In this document: positions 10,222-18,028 of the stretch, in pieces
How the letters are laid out: each line of letters opens with the position of its first letter
Position numbering within the stretch: position 1 is the stretch's first letter
NCBI RefSeq assembly: GCF_016595275.2
Contig: NZ_JAENIQ020000003.1
Coordinates: forward strand, 248,001 to 312,000
From: Corynebacterium pygosceleis
Lineage (GTDB): Bacteria > Actinomycetota > Actinomycetes > Mycobacteriales > Mycobacteriaceae
DNA length: 64,000 nucleotides
Direction: 5' to 3'
Position numbers and translations under genes: made by a program
Notes under the pieces: generated by a model
Seen by the model: only the letters and a program-made list of their open reading frames with translations
What the model was told of the DNA's origin: nothing
The model's database searches: none

Positions 10222-11088
10222 CTAGTTGTCCCCGTCCTTCTGCTCGACGTTCGCCTCCGCGACGTCACGCGCGATCTCCGCGGGGACGTCGATGTCCTCG
10301 GGGACATCCTTCGGCACCGGGGTGGCGAACTCGGCGGGCAGTCCGCCGAGCGACTCGCTGACATTCGACACGACCTTGTCCGCGAGGCGGTGGTTCGCGA
10401 ACGATCCGGCGACAGCGCCGAGGCCCAGCGGGAGGATCTTCCCGAACCAGGCACGACGGAACTTCTTGCCCACCGTCTTCACCGCGAGATTGAGCATCCG
10501 GTTGTTCACGTTCGTCAATTTCGAGCCGGAGAAACTCGACAGGGTCGTCGCCACCGAACGGCCGCCGGCACCGGCGGAGATATCACCCACCGCCGCATCG
10601 ACGATCGCCGTTCCCGATGAGCCGGTGAGGGCGACCAGAATCAGTGCACGACGCCGCTCCGGGTCGTGGATGTCCACGCCGCGGAGTTTCGCCGACGCCA
10701 TCGTGTAGAACGCCGCGAGATCCAGGAAGACCAGCGACTCCACGCCGATGGCCGCGGCACCGGTGATCAGGCCGACACCCGGTACGGCGGCGGCGATTCC
10801 CGCTGCTCCGCCGGATCCGGTCGCCATCACGGAGAAGTGCTGGTCGATGGCCTTCTGCAGTTCCCGGGGGCTGAGCTCAGGGTTCTTCGCCCGCATCCAG
10901 TCCACGTACCTCGAGATCGTTCCGGCCTGAATGCGCACGGCCTTGTCCAGACCGGAGATCAGCATCCGGCCCGTCGCCCCGGTACGTCCCTCGAGCGCCT
11001 TCGGGTCAGAGCCCACGGCGTCGGTGATGGGGCGGTCGTTTCGCTTGTCGTTGCTGTCGTCTCCGAAGAGTCCGTCAAAGAGACCCAT
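10222..11088 (-). CDS. EcsC family protein
   Basis: 288-residue member of the EcsC family, named after the third gene of the B. subtilis ecs locus; molecular role unknown. The family core is the glycine-rich hydrophobic segment PGVGLITGAAAIGVESLVFLD followed by AAFYTMASAKLRGVDIHDPE, in the middle of the protein. A second hydrophobic Gly/Ala stretch (KILPLGLGAVAGSFANHRLA) lies near residue 230, and the C-terminus is acidic. ATG 11088 (MGLFDGLFGDD) is preferred; a GTG at 11097 in the same frame is an alternative. No clear ribosome site is visible for either. Divergent from the carboxylesterase, with a terminator after it. Confidence 0.85.
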   Translation of the reverse strand: MGLFDGLFGDDSNDKRNDRPITDAVGSDPKALEGRTGATGRMLISGLDKAVRIQAGTISRYVDWMRAKNPELSPRELQKAIDQHFSVMATGSGGAAGIAAAVPGVGLITGAAAIGVESLVFLDLAAFYTMASAKLRGVDIHDPERRRALILVALTGSSGTAIVDAAVGDISAGAGGRSVATTLSSFSGSKLTNVNNRMLNLAVKTVGKKFRRAWFGKILPLGLGAVAGSFANHRLADKVVSNVSESLGGLPAEFATPVPKDVPEDIDVPAEIARDVAEANVEQKDGDN

Positions 11089-11318
11089 GGGTGTCACTCA
11101 CTCATTTCTCATTCTCGTGGGTGGCCCCGGTCGAGGTCTCGCCGGGGGTGCCGGATACCCGGCGACGGTGCTGCGCTACATCGTAGAGGCCCCCGGTGAT
11201 CCGTGCGGGACACCCACCGGTCGAACGGCGTCGTCGGTGACCCGCGTGACCGGGTGAACCGCACCACCGTCGCCCGGCGTCCGGGACATGTCCCGGTACC
11301 CGGACACCCGTTGGGCAC

Positions 11319-11332
11319 TACGGTGTAAGGCA
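11319..11332 (+). promoter_or_regulatory. -10 box for leaderless carboxylesterase mRNA
   Basis: TACGGT at 11319-11324 lies 8 bases before ATG 11333, where no Shine-Dalgarno sequence is present. That spacing predicts transcription starting at or next to the start codon. Confidence 0.4.
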
Positions 11333-12916
11333 ATGGACGATATCACAGCAACCACCGCCGGCCCCGTACGCGGCACGGTCGTCTCCGGCATCCGGACCTG
11401 GCGTGGCGTCCCCTACGGTGCCGACACCTCCGGCCCGAACCGCTGGCGGGCCCCGTCCGTCCCGGAACCGTGGGACGGTGTCCGGGACTGCCACGAGTTC
11501 GGTGCGGTCGCACCGCAGCCCGTCTACTCCTACAAGGACTCCGTTCGGGGAGACGAGGACTGCCTCAACCTCGACATCGTCCGACCCGACACCGACGACG
11601 GTGATCTCCCCGTCGTCGTTTATCTCCACGGAGGTTCGTTCATCGTCGGTTCCTCACACGAGACGATGCTGCGCGGGTACAACTTCGTCCGGAACCTCAA
11701 CGTCGTCTACGTGTCCGTCAACTTCCGGCTGGGGGTGCTGGGTTATCTCGACCTGCGGAGTCTCGGTGACGGCGACTGCGTCGCCAATCCCGCCGTCCGG
11801 GATCAGCTTCTCGCACTCCGGTGGGTCAACGAGAACATCCGGGCGTTCGGCGGCGACCCCGGCAACGTGACCCTCATGGGGGAGTCCGCCGGAGGTGCGG
11901 CGGTCACCACCCTGATGTGCGTCCCGTCGGCGGAGGGGCTGTTCCACAAGGCGATAGCGCAGTCGGCCCCCGCAGCGACACTCCACGCCCCGGTGCAGTC
12001 GGAGTACTGGGTGCAGCAGCTTCTCGGTGCGATGGCCCTTCCGCTGGAGACCACGTGCGCCGAACTCCGTGGCGAAGACGCCGCCGATCTCGTCCGCGCC
12101 GGACAGTCGATGATGTGGCGCTCCCGGGAACTTCTCCAGCTCAACTCCTGCTACGGCCCCACAGTTGACGGTGACCTCCTGCCGGAGCATCCGTTCGACG
12201 CCTTCGACGCGGGCAGACAGGCCAAGGTCCCGTTGCTCATCGGCACGAACAACGATGAGGCGTCGGTGACGAAGCTTCTCTACCTCCGGCAGACCGCACG
12301 CAGTCGTGCCGCCGCCCGCATGCTCGACGCCTACGACCACTCGAATTCCGCCGCGCTGCTGGACGCGTACGACGGTGCCGTCGAACGCACGGATTTCGCA
12401 CGGATGCTCACCGACGCCGTCTTCTGGGCACCGTCGCTCCGTATCGCCGAGGCACACTCCCGGAGCGCCGACACCTGGATGTACCGGTTCGACTACGCCC
12501 CGGCGGCACTCCGGTGGATCGGACTCGGCGCCATGCACTCGTTCGAACTGACGGCGGTGTTCGCCGCACACAGGGAGTCACGGACGCACACCCTCACGCG
12601 ATTCGGCGGAATCGACGATCTCAGTGAGGTCACCGCGGAGATGCAGGCGTACTGGGGGAATTTCATCTACCACTCGATACCGGGGTCCGGGTGGCCGCGT
12701 TACCGGCTCGCCGGGGACACACTCCCGGGACGCGCGACCCGGATCTTCGACTCCGAGTCCACCGTCGTCTACGACCCGCGCCCCCACCTGAGACGGGTGT
12801 GGCGGAACTACGACATGAGGGAGTGGGGCGCCGGGCGCCCGGACATCCTGGAGATCCGGGGTAGCTTCCCGGACGGGGACACGGTGACGGGGGAGTTCCC
12901 CGGTGAGAACCACTAG
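11333..12916 (+). CDS. type B carboxylesterase
   Basis: 527-residue alpha/beta-hydrolase of the carboxylesterase B (para-nitrobenzyl esterase) family, hydrolysing carboxylic esters. The nucleophile elbow is GESAGG with Ser near residue 185. The oxyanion region PVVVYLHGGSF comes earlier, and the N-terminal signature RGVPYGAD...RWRAP is typical. The likely acid lies in GTNNDEAS (about 305) and the His in GAMHSFELTAVF (about 402). No signal peptide, so cytoplasmic. Start at ATG 11333 (MDDITATTAG); the frame extends 15 codons further up without support. Physiological substrate unknown. Confidence 0.92.
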   Translation: MDDITATTAGPVRGTVVSGIRTWRGVPYGADTSGPNRWRAPSVPEPWDGVRDCHEFGAVAPQPVYSYKDSVRGDEDCLNLDIVRPDTDDGDLPVVVYLHGGSFIVGSSHETMLRGYNFVRNLNVVYVSVNFRLGVLGYLDLRSLGDGDCVANPAVRDQLLALRWVNENIRAFGGDPGNVTLMGESAGGAAVTTLMCVPSAEGLFHKAIAQSAPAATLHAPVQSEYWVQQLLGAMALPLETTCAELRGEDAADLVRAGQSMMWRSRELLQLNSCYGPTVDGDLLPEHPFDAFDAGRQAKVPLLIGTNNDEASVTKLLYLRQTARSRAAARMLDAYDHSNSAALLDAYDGAVERTDFARMLTDAVFWAPSLRIAEAHSRSADTWMYRFDYAPAALRWIGLGAMHSFELTAVFAAHRESRTHTLTRFGGIDDLSEVTAEMQAYWGNFIYHSIPGSGWPRYRLAGDTLPGRATRIFDSESTVVYDPRPHLRRVWRNYDMREWGAGRPDILEIRGSFPDGDTVTGEFPGENH

Positions 12917-12949
12917 ACTCGTGGGGGAAAGATGGCCGGGTGAGGAGGT
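12914..12949 (+). promoter_or_regulatory. internal promoter and strong ribosome site for the FhuF-like gene
   Basis: TAGACT at 12914-12919 overlaps the carboxylesterase stop codon and could be a -10 box. AGGAGG at 12943-12948 is a near-perfect Shine-Dalgarno 6 bases before GTG 12955, which decides the start over the GTG at 12940. Confidence 0.45.
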
Positions 12950-12954
12950 GGCGG

Positions 12955-13803
12955 GTGGACCCCGTGTTCGGACAACTGCTGGCGGAGTATCCCCGGTTCC
13001 GGACGGCACTCGAACCGGCGGCCCACAGTCGTGTCCTGACGGTGGCGGAACTCGCGGCCCCGGCGGTCATTGAGCGGGCGGTGGTCGCCGCCGGGGAGCT
13101 CTTCGGTGTCACGGACCCGCGCCATGCCGGACAACTGTGGTGGTTCTCGGCCGTGAATGCTCTCGTCGCACCGTCGGTGACCGCGATGGTCGAGTACGGC
13201 CGGGTTCCCGACCTGGATCTCGGCACCGGGGAGCTCTTCGTCCGTGACCCGGAGGACGGGTGCGGTGATCCGGGTGCGGGTTACTGGATCGGGTTCACAC
13301 CCGGATCATTCGTGTCCGGATCGTCGGACGCGGATCCCCGGAATCCGCAGCGGAGGTCCGGGGAAGGTTTCACCCGGTCGGTCGCGCCGGTGGTGGAGTC
13401 GCTCTCCCTGGTCACCGGGGTGAAACCGGCTCCGTTGTGGGCGGTGGTGTCTGACGGGGTGGCGCAGGCCGCCGTCGAGGCCGGTAACGAGGCATTCGAC
13501 CCGTATCTGGGTGTGCGGACCGCCGTGGCGCTCGTGTCCGGGTTGGGGGCGGCCGGTCCCGGGGACGGTGTCGTGGTACCGCAGCCGCGTTTTCTCGACA
13601 TCTCCGTCACCGGTGGCACGGTGACCCCGACGGACATGGAGGCCGTCTTCGCGGAAGAGGAGCCGGACGGGGTGCACACCGTCGTCAAACGTGCGTCATG
13701 CTGCATGATCTACCGGTCGCCCACCGCCGGAAAGTGTCTGTCCTGTCCGAAGCAGAAGCCGGAGGAACGGGAGCGGAAGCTGGTTTCGGGGCTCGTTCCG
13801 TAG
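12955..13803 (+). CDS. FhuF-like ferric siderophore reductase, 2Fe-2S protein
   Basis: 282-residue protein with the FhuF C-terminal iron-sulfur motif: paired cysteines at about 249-250, then ten residues, C261, two residues, C264 (segment CCMIYRSPTAGKCLSCPK). In FhuF-type proteins these four Cys bind a [2Fe-2S] cluster used to reduce ferric siderophores after uptake. The rest matches the family only loosely (QLWWFSAVNALVAPSVTAM). Cytoplasmic, no signal. GTG 12955 is selected by its Shine-Dalgarno. No siderophore uptake or synthesis genes lie beside it, so the ligand cannot be named. Confidence 0.82.
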   Translation: MDPVFGQLLAEYPRFRTALEPAAHSRVLTVAELAAPAVIERAVVAAGELFGVTDPRHAGQLWWFSAVNALVAPSVTAMVEYGRVPDLDLGTGELFVRDPEDGCGDPGAGYWIGFTPGSFVSGSSDADPRNPQRRSGEGFTRSVAPVVESLSLVTGVKPAPLWAVVSDGVAQAAVEAGNEAFDPYLGVRTAVALVSGLGAAGPGDGVVVPQPRFLDISVTGGTVTPTDMEAVFAEEEPDGVHTVVKRASCCMIYRSPTAGKCLSCPKQKPEERERKLVSGLVP

Positions 13804-13990
13804 CCCGGTGGTTCCGGTCCGGGGGTCCTGTTCCGCATCCTCAGTGACAGTGGACGGCACAGTGGACGCGGCGGCACTAGGCTGTCAGGTGTCCCGGTGC
13901 CCGCACCTGGATCGGGTCCGGGCACGACACCGATGTTCCCTCACTTCACCGACACAACCGCACGTCACCACCGGAAGGGTGAACCACGAC

Positions 13991-14812
13991 ATGAGCTTCT
14001 ACGAGGATCTTGCTGCCGCCTTGGACGCAGAGGGGATTGAATCACGCGTCAACGATGAGACCCTCTTCGTGCCGATCTCGTCGGGTGTCGAGATTCAGTT
14101 CGACGTGACCAATGAACTGCTCCCGGCGGCGAACATCTACATAGCCGCCGCCCCGGAGTCCTGTGACGGTGGCACGGGCCCCGACGCGGACGAGGAGGAG
14201 TTCGAGGCGGTCCTGGTGTCCGCGGTCTTCTCCGTCGACGCGGCGGTCGACGCCGTTCTCGATCACATGGCGACCGACGCCATCGTGGATCTGGTGGATG
14301 AGCTGGTCACCGATCCGGACGGGCGCTTCGGTGACCTCCAGTTCACCGCCGTCGAGGGGGAACCGATCACGGTCCGGTCCCCGGCGGCGGAGAACTCGGA
14401 ACTCGACATCGTCATAGACATCGTCGACGGTGAACCGACGGCCACGGTCACGCTCACGACATTCGACCCTGATCTCGAGGCCCTGCTCGACGATCAGCTC
14501 GACGGAACCGACGGCCCGGTCGATGACGAGACGGTGGCGGAACTCATCGGGTGTTTCCTCGCCGAGGGACTCATCCTCCCGGAGCAGACCATGGGACTCG
14601 GGACGTACACGGACTTCGGTCGCCTGCTGACGGTGATGCCCTTCATCGCCGAGCATGTCGCGGACTGGGAGGAGGAGCTCACCAGCACCGCCGACGATTA
14701 CGACGTCCTCTTCGGTGACTCCCGTGACGGTGACACCGAAGACGATGACGACGACATCGAGGATTTCGATCTCGACGGTGACGACGAGGACGGGCCCGCT
14801 CCGCAGGGGTGA
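13991..14812 (+). CDS. acidic protein of unknown function with Asp-rich tail
   Basis: 273 residues, cytoplasmic, extremely acidic. The N-terminal part (SFYEDLAAALDAEGIESRVND...) has the alternating alpha/beta look of YbjN/type III chaperone-like folds, but I cannot assign it firmly. The last 30 residues form an Asp/Glu run (TEDDDDDIEDFDLDGDDED). ATG 13991 follows GGAAGGG; a longer reading of the frame upstream (from 13808) lacks support. A TAGGCT at 13875-13880 may be its -10 box. It follows the FhuF-like gene by 187 bases and may be a separate unit. Confidence 0.8.
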   Translation: MSFYEDLAAALDAEGIESRVNDETLFVPISSGVEIQFDVTNELLPAANIYIAAAPESCDGGTGPDADEEEFEAVLVSAVFSVDAAVDAVLDHMATDAIVDLVDELVTDPDGRFGDLQFTAVEGEPITVRSPAAENSELDIVIDIVDGEPTATVTLTTFDPDLEALLDDQLDGTDGPVDDETVAELIGCFLAEGLILPEQTMGLGTYTDFGRLLTVMPFIAEHVADWEEELTSTADDYDVLFGDSRDGDTEDDDDDIEDFDLDGDDEDGPAPQG

Positions 14813-14845
14813 CCGACGGTCCCATCTCCCCGACATCGGTTCCGG

Positions 14846-15412
14846 TCACGCCGCACAGGGGTGACCGTCGAAGAAGTGGTCCGGTGCGGGGACAGGGCGG
14901 AAACTCTGCTCCACCAGCCAGCAGAACGTGGGTGCGGGTTCCGCGGTCAGCTCGAAGACGCAGTCCCCGCTGTCGGGTCCCGCGACGGCCAGAGCCCAGT
15001 CCCGGGCCACGGACGGGACGATCCTCTCACCCGTCGGAGCGGTCAGTCGCAGGGTGACCAGATAGGCGGGGGAGCGGTGAACCCCCTGTGCGAAGAGTCG
15101 GGCGCGTACGGCTTCACCCACCAGATAGCGGTGCACGGTGACGTTCATCCGGGGGTGTCCGCCCGTCGCCGGTACCACCGTCGACGGCGGCCGCCAGGTC
15201 GCCGACGGGCGGGCGAGCGACCGTGGATGCCGCATCATCGAGTGCACGGCCTCCAGCCGGGGTCGTGCACCGGCCCGTGGTGCGGTACCCGAGGGAGGTT
15301 CCGCACCACGGCTGGACCGCTTCCCCGGTGACGGTACCGGTACCGTCCCGGACGTGGGGTTCCGTACCGTGGCGGAGATGGACAGAGAGGGCATGTTCCG
15401 TGAGGTGATCAT
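14846..15412 (-). CDS. unknown protein, probable SOS-regulated leaderless gene
   Basis: 188 residues, no recognised family. The first 85 residues are Pro/Arg/Ser-rich and low in complexity. The rest (VTVHRYLVGEAVRARLFAQG, YLVTLRLTAPTGERIVPSV, DWALAVAGPDSGDCVFELT) looks like a folded beta-rich domain. No signal or membrane segment. Support for a real gene: a TACGGT -10 box (15424-15419) with TTGTCG -35 (15446-15441) at 16 bases, ending 6 bases before ATG 15412, and a consensus LexA box at 15455-15470 immediately upstream. An overlapping longer minus-strand frame (15114-16304) runs antisense to the MFS gene and is less likely. Translation could also start at the internal Met of MNVTVHRY. Confidence 0.62.
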   Translation of the reverse strand: MITSRNMPSLSISATVRNPTSGTVPVPSPGKRSSRGAEPPSGTAPRAGARPRLEAVHSMMRHPRSLARPSATWRPPSTVVPATGGHPRMNVTVHRYLVGEAVRARLFAQGVHRSPAYLVTLRLTAPTGERIVPSVARDWALAVAGPDSGDCVFELTAEPAPTFCWLVEQSFRPVPAPDHFFDGHPCAA

Positions 15413-15454
15413 GGTCCGACCGTAGAACGGGGGAGGGACACGACAACCGGATGT

Positions 15455-15470
15455 TCGAAAAGCTGTTCGA
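15455..15470. promoter_or_regulatory. LexA (SOS) box
   Basis: TCGAAAAGCTGTTCGA at 15455-15470 fits the corynebacterial LexA consensus TCGAA(A/C)ANNTGTTCGA at every defined position (consensus recalled from C. glutamicum work). It lies 8 bases upstream of the -35 of the minus-strand unknown gene and 78 bases before the MFS start. Confidence 0.7.
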
Positions 15471-15536
15471 ATCCGCGGGTGTCGGCCTCCCCGTGTCCGG
15501 GCCGGGTCCGACTGTGTGTCGCATGGGGATCGGGGT

Positions 15537-15548
15537 TAGCCTGAATGG
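15537..15548 (+). promoter_or_regulatory. -10 box for leaderless MFS mRNA
   Basis: TAGCCT at 15537-15542 stands 6 bases before GTG 15549, and no Shine-Dalgarno precedes that GTG. This predicts a leaderless transcript. Confidence 0.45.
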
Positions 15549-16787
15549 GTGACCAGAGAGAACACCGGGACAGATCGACAGGCGGCGGCGATCCGCATAC
15601 CCCAGGAGATCTGGGTGCTCGTCTGTGCGGCATTCATCATCGCCGTGGGATTCGGTCTCATCGCGCCCATCCTCCCGCAGTTCGCGCGGAGCTTCGGGGT
15701 GTCGATGGCGGCGGCAGGGATGGTCGTGTCGGTGTTCGCCGCCTCCAGACTCTTTTTCGCCCCCGTCTCCGGTCGACTCGTCGACCTCATCGGGTCGCGG
15801 AGGGTCTACCTCACAGGCCTGCTCACCGTCGCGGTGACCACGGGGCTGATCGCTTTCGCCCGGGAATACTGGCACATCGTCGCGCTCCGTGCCCTCGGTG
15901 GGATCGGATCGACGATGTTCACCGTGTCCGCGATGGGTCTCATCGTCAGGATCTCGCCGCCCGAGATCCGTGGGCGAGCATCCTCCGTCTACGCCACAGC
16001 TTTCCTCACCGGGTCGATCGTCGGTCCGGTGATCGGTGCGGGGCTCTCCGTGCTGGGTATGCGGACACCCTTCCTGATCTACGGTGCCGCACTGTTCCTC
16101 GCGTCGTTCATCGTGTGGTGGAAGCTCAGTGCGGCGAAGGTGCACGGCTACGACCATGACACGTCGGCACCTCCCATGCGTTTCTCCGAGGCGATCCGTG
16201 ACTCCGCGTACCGCAGTGCCCTGATCGGCGGTTTCGCGAACGGGTGGGCGAACCTGGGGGTGCGTATCGCGTTGCTGCCGCTGTTCGCCGCGGCCGCGTT
16301 CCACACCGGCGGGGCGGTGGCGGGAATCGCGCTCGCCGCCTTTGCGGTGGGCAACGCCTGTGCTCTCCAGGTCTCGGGGAGGTTCGCGGACCGGATCGGA
16401 CGGAAACCCCTCATCGTGACGGGGCTGGTCGTCAACGGTCTGTTCACCGCGGCGATAGGTCTGACCTCACTGCCGTGGACGTTGCTGGCGGTGTCGGTGG
16501 GGGCCGGGGCCGGGGCGGGACTCTTCCTTCCCTCGCAGCAGGCGACACTGGCGGACATCATCGGCAATCACCGTTCCGGGGGCAGGGTTCTCGCCAATTT
16601 CCAGATGGCGCAGGATCTGGGCGCGATCGCGGGTCCGGTCATCGTCGGTGCACTCGCGGACGCCTTCGGGTACCGTGCCGCGTTCGCGGCCTGTGGTGCG
16701 GTGAGTCTCCTGGCCGCGTGCGCGTGGCTTCTCGGGCGGGAGACCCTTGACACCCGACGGACGGTGACACCGGTTCCGACACGCTGA
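15549..16787 (+). CDS. MFS transporter, probable drug efflux
   Basis: 412-residue major facilitator protein with about 12 membrane helices. The family loop-2 motif appears as GRLVDLIGSRRVYLTG in the N-half and is repeated as GRFADRIGRKPLIVTG in the C-half. A motif-C-like segment, TGSIVGPVIGAGLSVLG in helix 5, marks proton-driven exporters of the DHA type. The central cytoplasmic loop lies near residues 190-215. Start at GTG 15549, consistent with a leaderless mRNA. Substrate unknown. The LexA box upstream could also affect it. Confidence 0.9.
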   Translation: MTRENTGTDRQAAAIRIPQEIWVLVCAAFIIAVGFGLIAPILPQFARSFGVSMAAAGMVVSVFAASRLFFAPVSGRLVDLIGSRRVYLTGLLTVAVTTGLIAFAREYWHIVALRALGGIGSTMFTVSAMGLIVRISPPEIRGRASSVYATAFLTGSIVGPVIGAGLSVLGMRTPFLIYGAALFLASFIVWWKLSAAKVHGYDHDTSAPPMRFSEAIRDSAYRSALIGGFANGWANLGVRIALLPLFAAAAFHTGGAVAGIALAAFAVGNACALQVSGRFADRIGRKPLIVTGLVVNGLFTAAIGLTSLPWTLLAVSVGAGAGAGLFLPSQQATLADIIGNHRSGGRVLANFQMAQDLGAIAGPVIVGALADAFGYRAAFAACGAVSLLAACAWLLGRETLDTRRTVTPVPTR

Positions 16788-16916
16788 ATCCGGGCCGGAT
16801 CCGCTTCTGCCGGGGGGTGGGGCCGATGTCCGCCCGGAAGAAACTGTGGAGTTAAAGGTGGTTAACCGCGTGGGGGCGTGGTGGGGGTTCGCCTGATTCC
16901 GGACCAGCTGTTTCTT

Positions 16917-16935
16917 TTCCCGGATCTTCCGGGAA
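16917..16935 (+). terminator. weak hairpin after the MFS gene
   Basis: Perfect 8-bp arms TTCCCGGA/TCCGGGAA with a 3-base loop, about 130 bases after the MFS stop. The stem is short and not followed by a clear U-run, so terminator function is uncertain. The region 16788-17029 holds no gene and is noticeably AT-richer than its surroundings. Confidence 0.35.
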
Positions 16936-17029
16936 TATGTCGCGGGTCTGTGCATGAATAAATTGGCAGTGTTCGCAATCTGTGAACGGGCATTGATCCG
17001 GAACTGATTTATTTATTGTATGGAGTAGA

Positions 17030-17380
17030 AGGCGCCGGAAGCACCGGGGGCCGGACCACTACCTGCACTCCAAACCGGCCGACGCCCTGAAAAAACACTG
17101 GCGGACAGCAGGGTACGCCTCGAGGACATCGACTTCATCGAGATCAACGAAGCGTCCGCCGTCGTGGTCGTGCAATCCCTTAAGGACCTCGACCTGGACA
17201 TGAACAGGTGCAACCCAACGGGGGGGGGCGATCGCACTGGGACACCCACTCGGCGCCTCCGGAGTCCGGGTCCTGGTTACGGCGGTGCATGAACTCATCC
17301 GACGAGGAGGGGGAACCGCCGCCGTCGCCCTCTGCGGCGCGGGAGGTCAGGGCCAGTCGATGGTGATCAGCCGGTACTGA
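17030..17380 (+). pseudogene. remnant of an acetyl-CoA acetyltransferase (thiolase)
   Basis: Only the C-terminal third of a thiolase is left, and it is split across frames. Readable pieces are GPDHYLHSKPADALK, then TLADSRVRLEDIDFIEINEA (the family DIDFIEINEAFA block), NPTGG followed by [12 protein letters not shown] (catalytic His block), and [16 protein letters not shown] with a stop at 17378-17380 (catalytic Cys block). One A is missing in an A-run near 17090 and one G is extra in a nine-G run at 17220-17228, so the frame is broken twice. Nothing of the N-terminal two thirds is present. The active-site Cys and His are still encoded, which suggests recent decay. Confidence 0.85.
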
Positions 17381-17689
17381 GACACTGTGTACCTCTTTTG
17401 TGGTTACATATCTGGCTTCAAGGCAGAGAAGATCCTGTCTGGGCCAGGTATCTGTTTTCACCATTGTCTTGAGTTTTGGCTAGTCGTCGATCCGCTATCT
17501 TTCGCCATATGCCGAGGCCGGCTCACTACCTTCTGAATCAGATTGGAAGACAGTACTCACGGACCGTCGCTTAGGAACGTGTGACACTCAGTGAATCTGG
17601 GGAGTTGAGTTTCTCTGACATACGTAGATAAGGCCAAGAGAAGCCGTAGTGATGGATTAGCCAACTAGGACTTTTACGCGTACCGTGGG

Positions 17690-17900
17690 GGAGTACTGCT
17701 TTTCACCAGCCGGCATTCCCGGTGTCAGTACACCTGCTCTGGGTGGTCGCCGCAACGGTGTCCCCGCAGCATAGGGATGCTGGTTGTGTCGTGTCCGCGA
17801 GACCGTCGTCAGTCGCTGGAAGCTGACTGCGACGGATCTGTCCGCGTAGACACCATCTCCCATCGACGAGTCAGACACCCCGGAAGGGGTCAGTCTGTTA
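17690..17900 (+). ncRNA. structured leader RNA upstream of deaD (candidate)
   Basis: Four hairpins follow one another. (1) 17693-17698 with 17726-17731 (GTACTG/CAGTAC), enclosing CACC/GGTG. (2) CAGCAT/ATGCTG at 17767-17772/17777-17782 with loop AGGG. (3) a 14-bp stem between 17803 and 17835 with two single-base bulges and loop GGA. (4) a 10-bp stem between 17872 and 17897 with a two-base bulge and a GGAA tetraloop of the GNRA type. None is followed by a U-tract. They sit 130-340 bases before the deaD start, so a long 5' leader is likely, as known for cold-shock helicase mRNAs in other bacteria. It matches no riboswitch class I know. The flanks 17381-17689 and 17901-18028 hold no gene I can support. 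Confidence 0.45.
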
Positions 17901-18028
17901 GATGTGGACCGGCAAGGCTCAGGTGTGGCGAGCAGGACATGGCATCCCGTGGCGTCAACGTCGGGTGGGTGCCCGTCGGTGCGGCCTTCATAACGTCATG
18001 CACCGATACAACATCAGGAAAATAATGT

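Noticed and set aside
15114..16304. 396-residue frame opposite the MFS transporter
   Set aside because: Hydrophilic His/Arg/Glu-rich shadow of a membrane protein gene; it overlaps the better supported gene at 14846-15412 and the MFS gene.
17690..17900. Leader hairpins as tmRNA, RNase P RNA, SRP RNA, 6C RNA or a group II intron
   Set aside because: None of the conserved core sequences of these RNAs that I know (for example the C-rich loops of 6C, the intron domain V or the tmRNA ends) is present.
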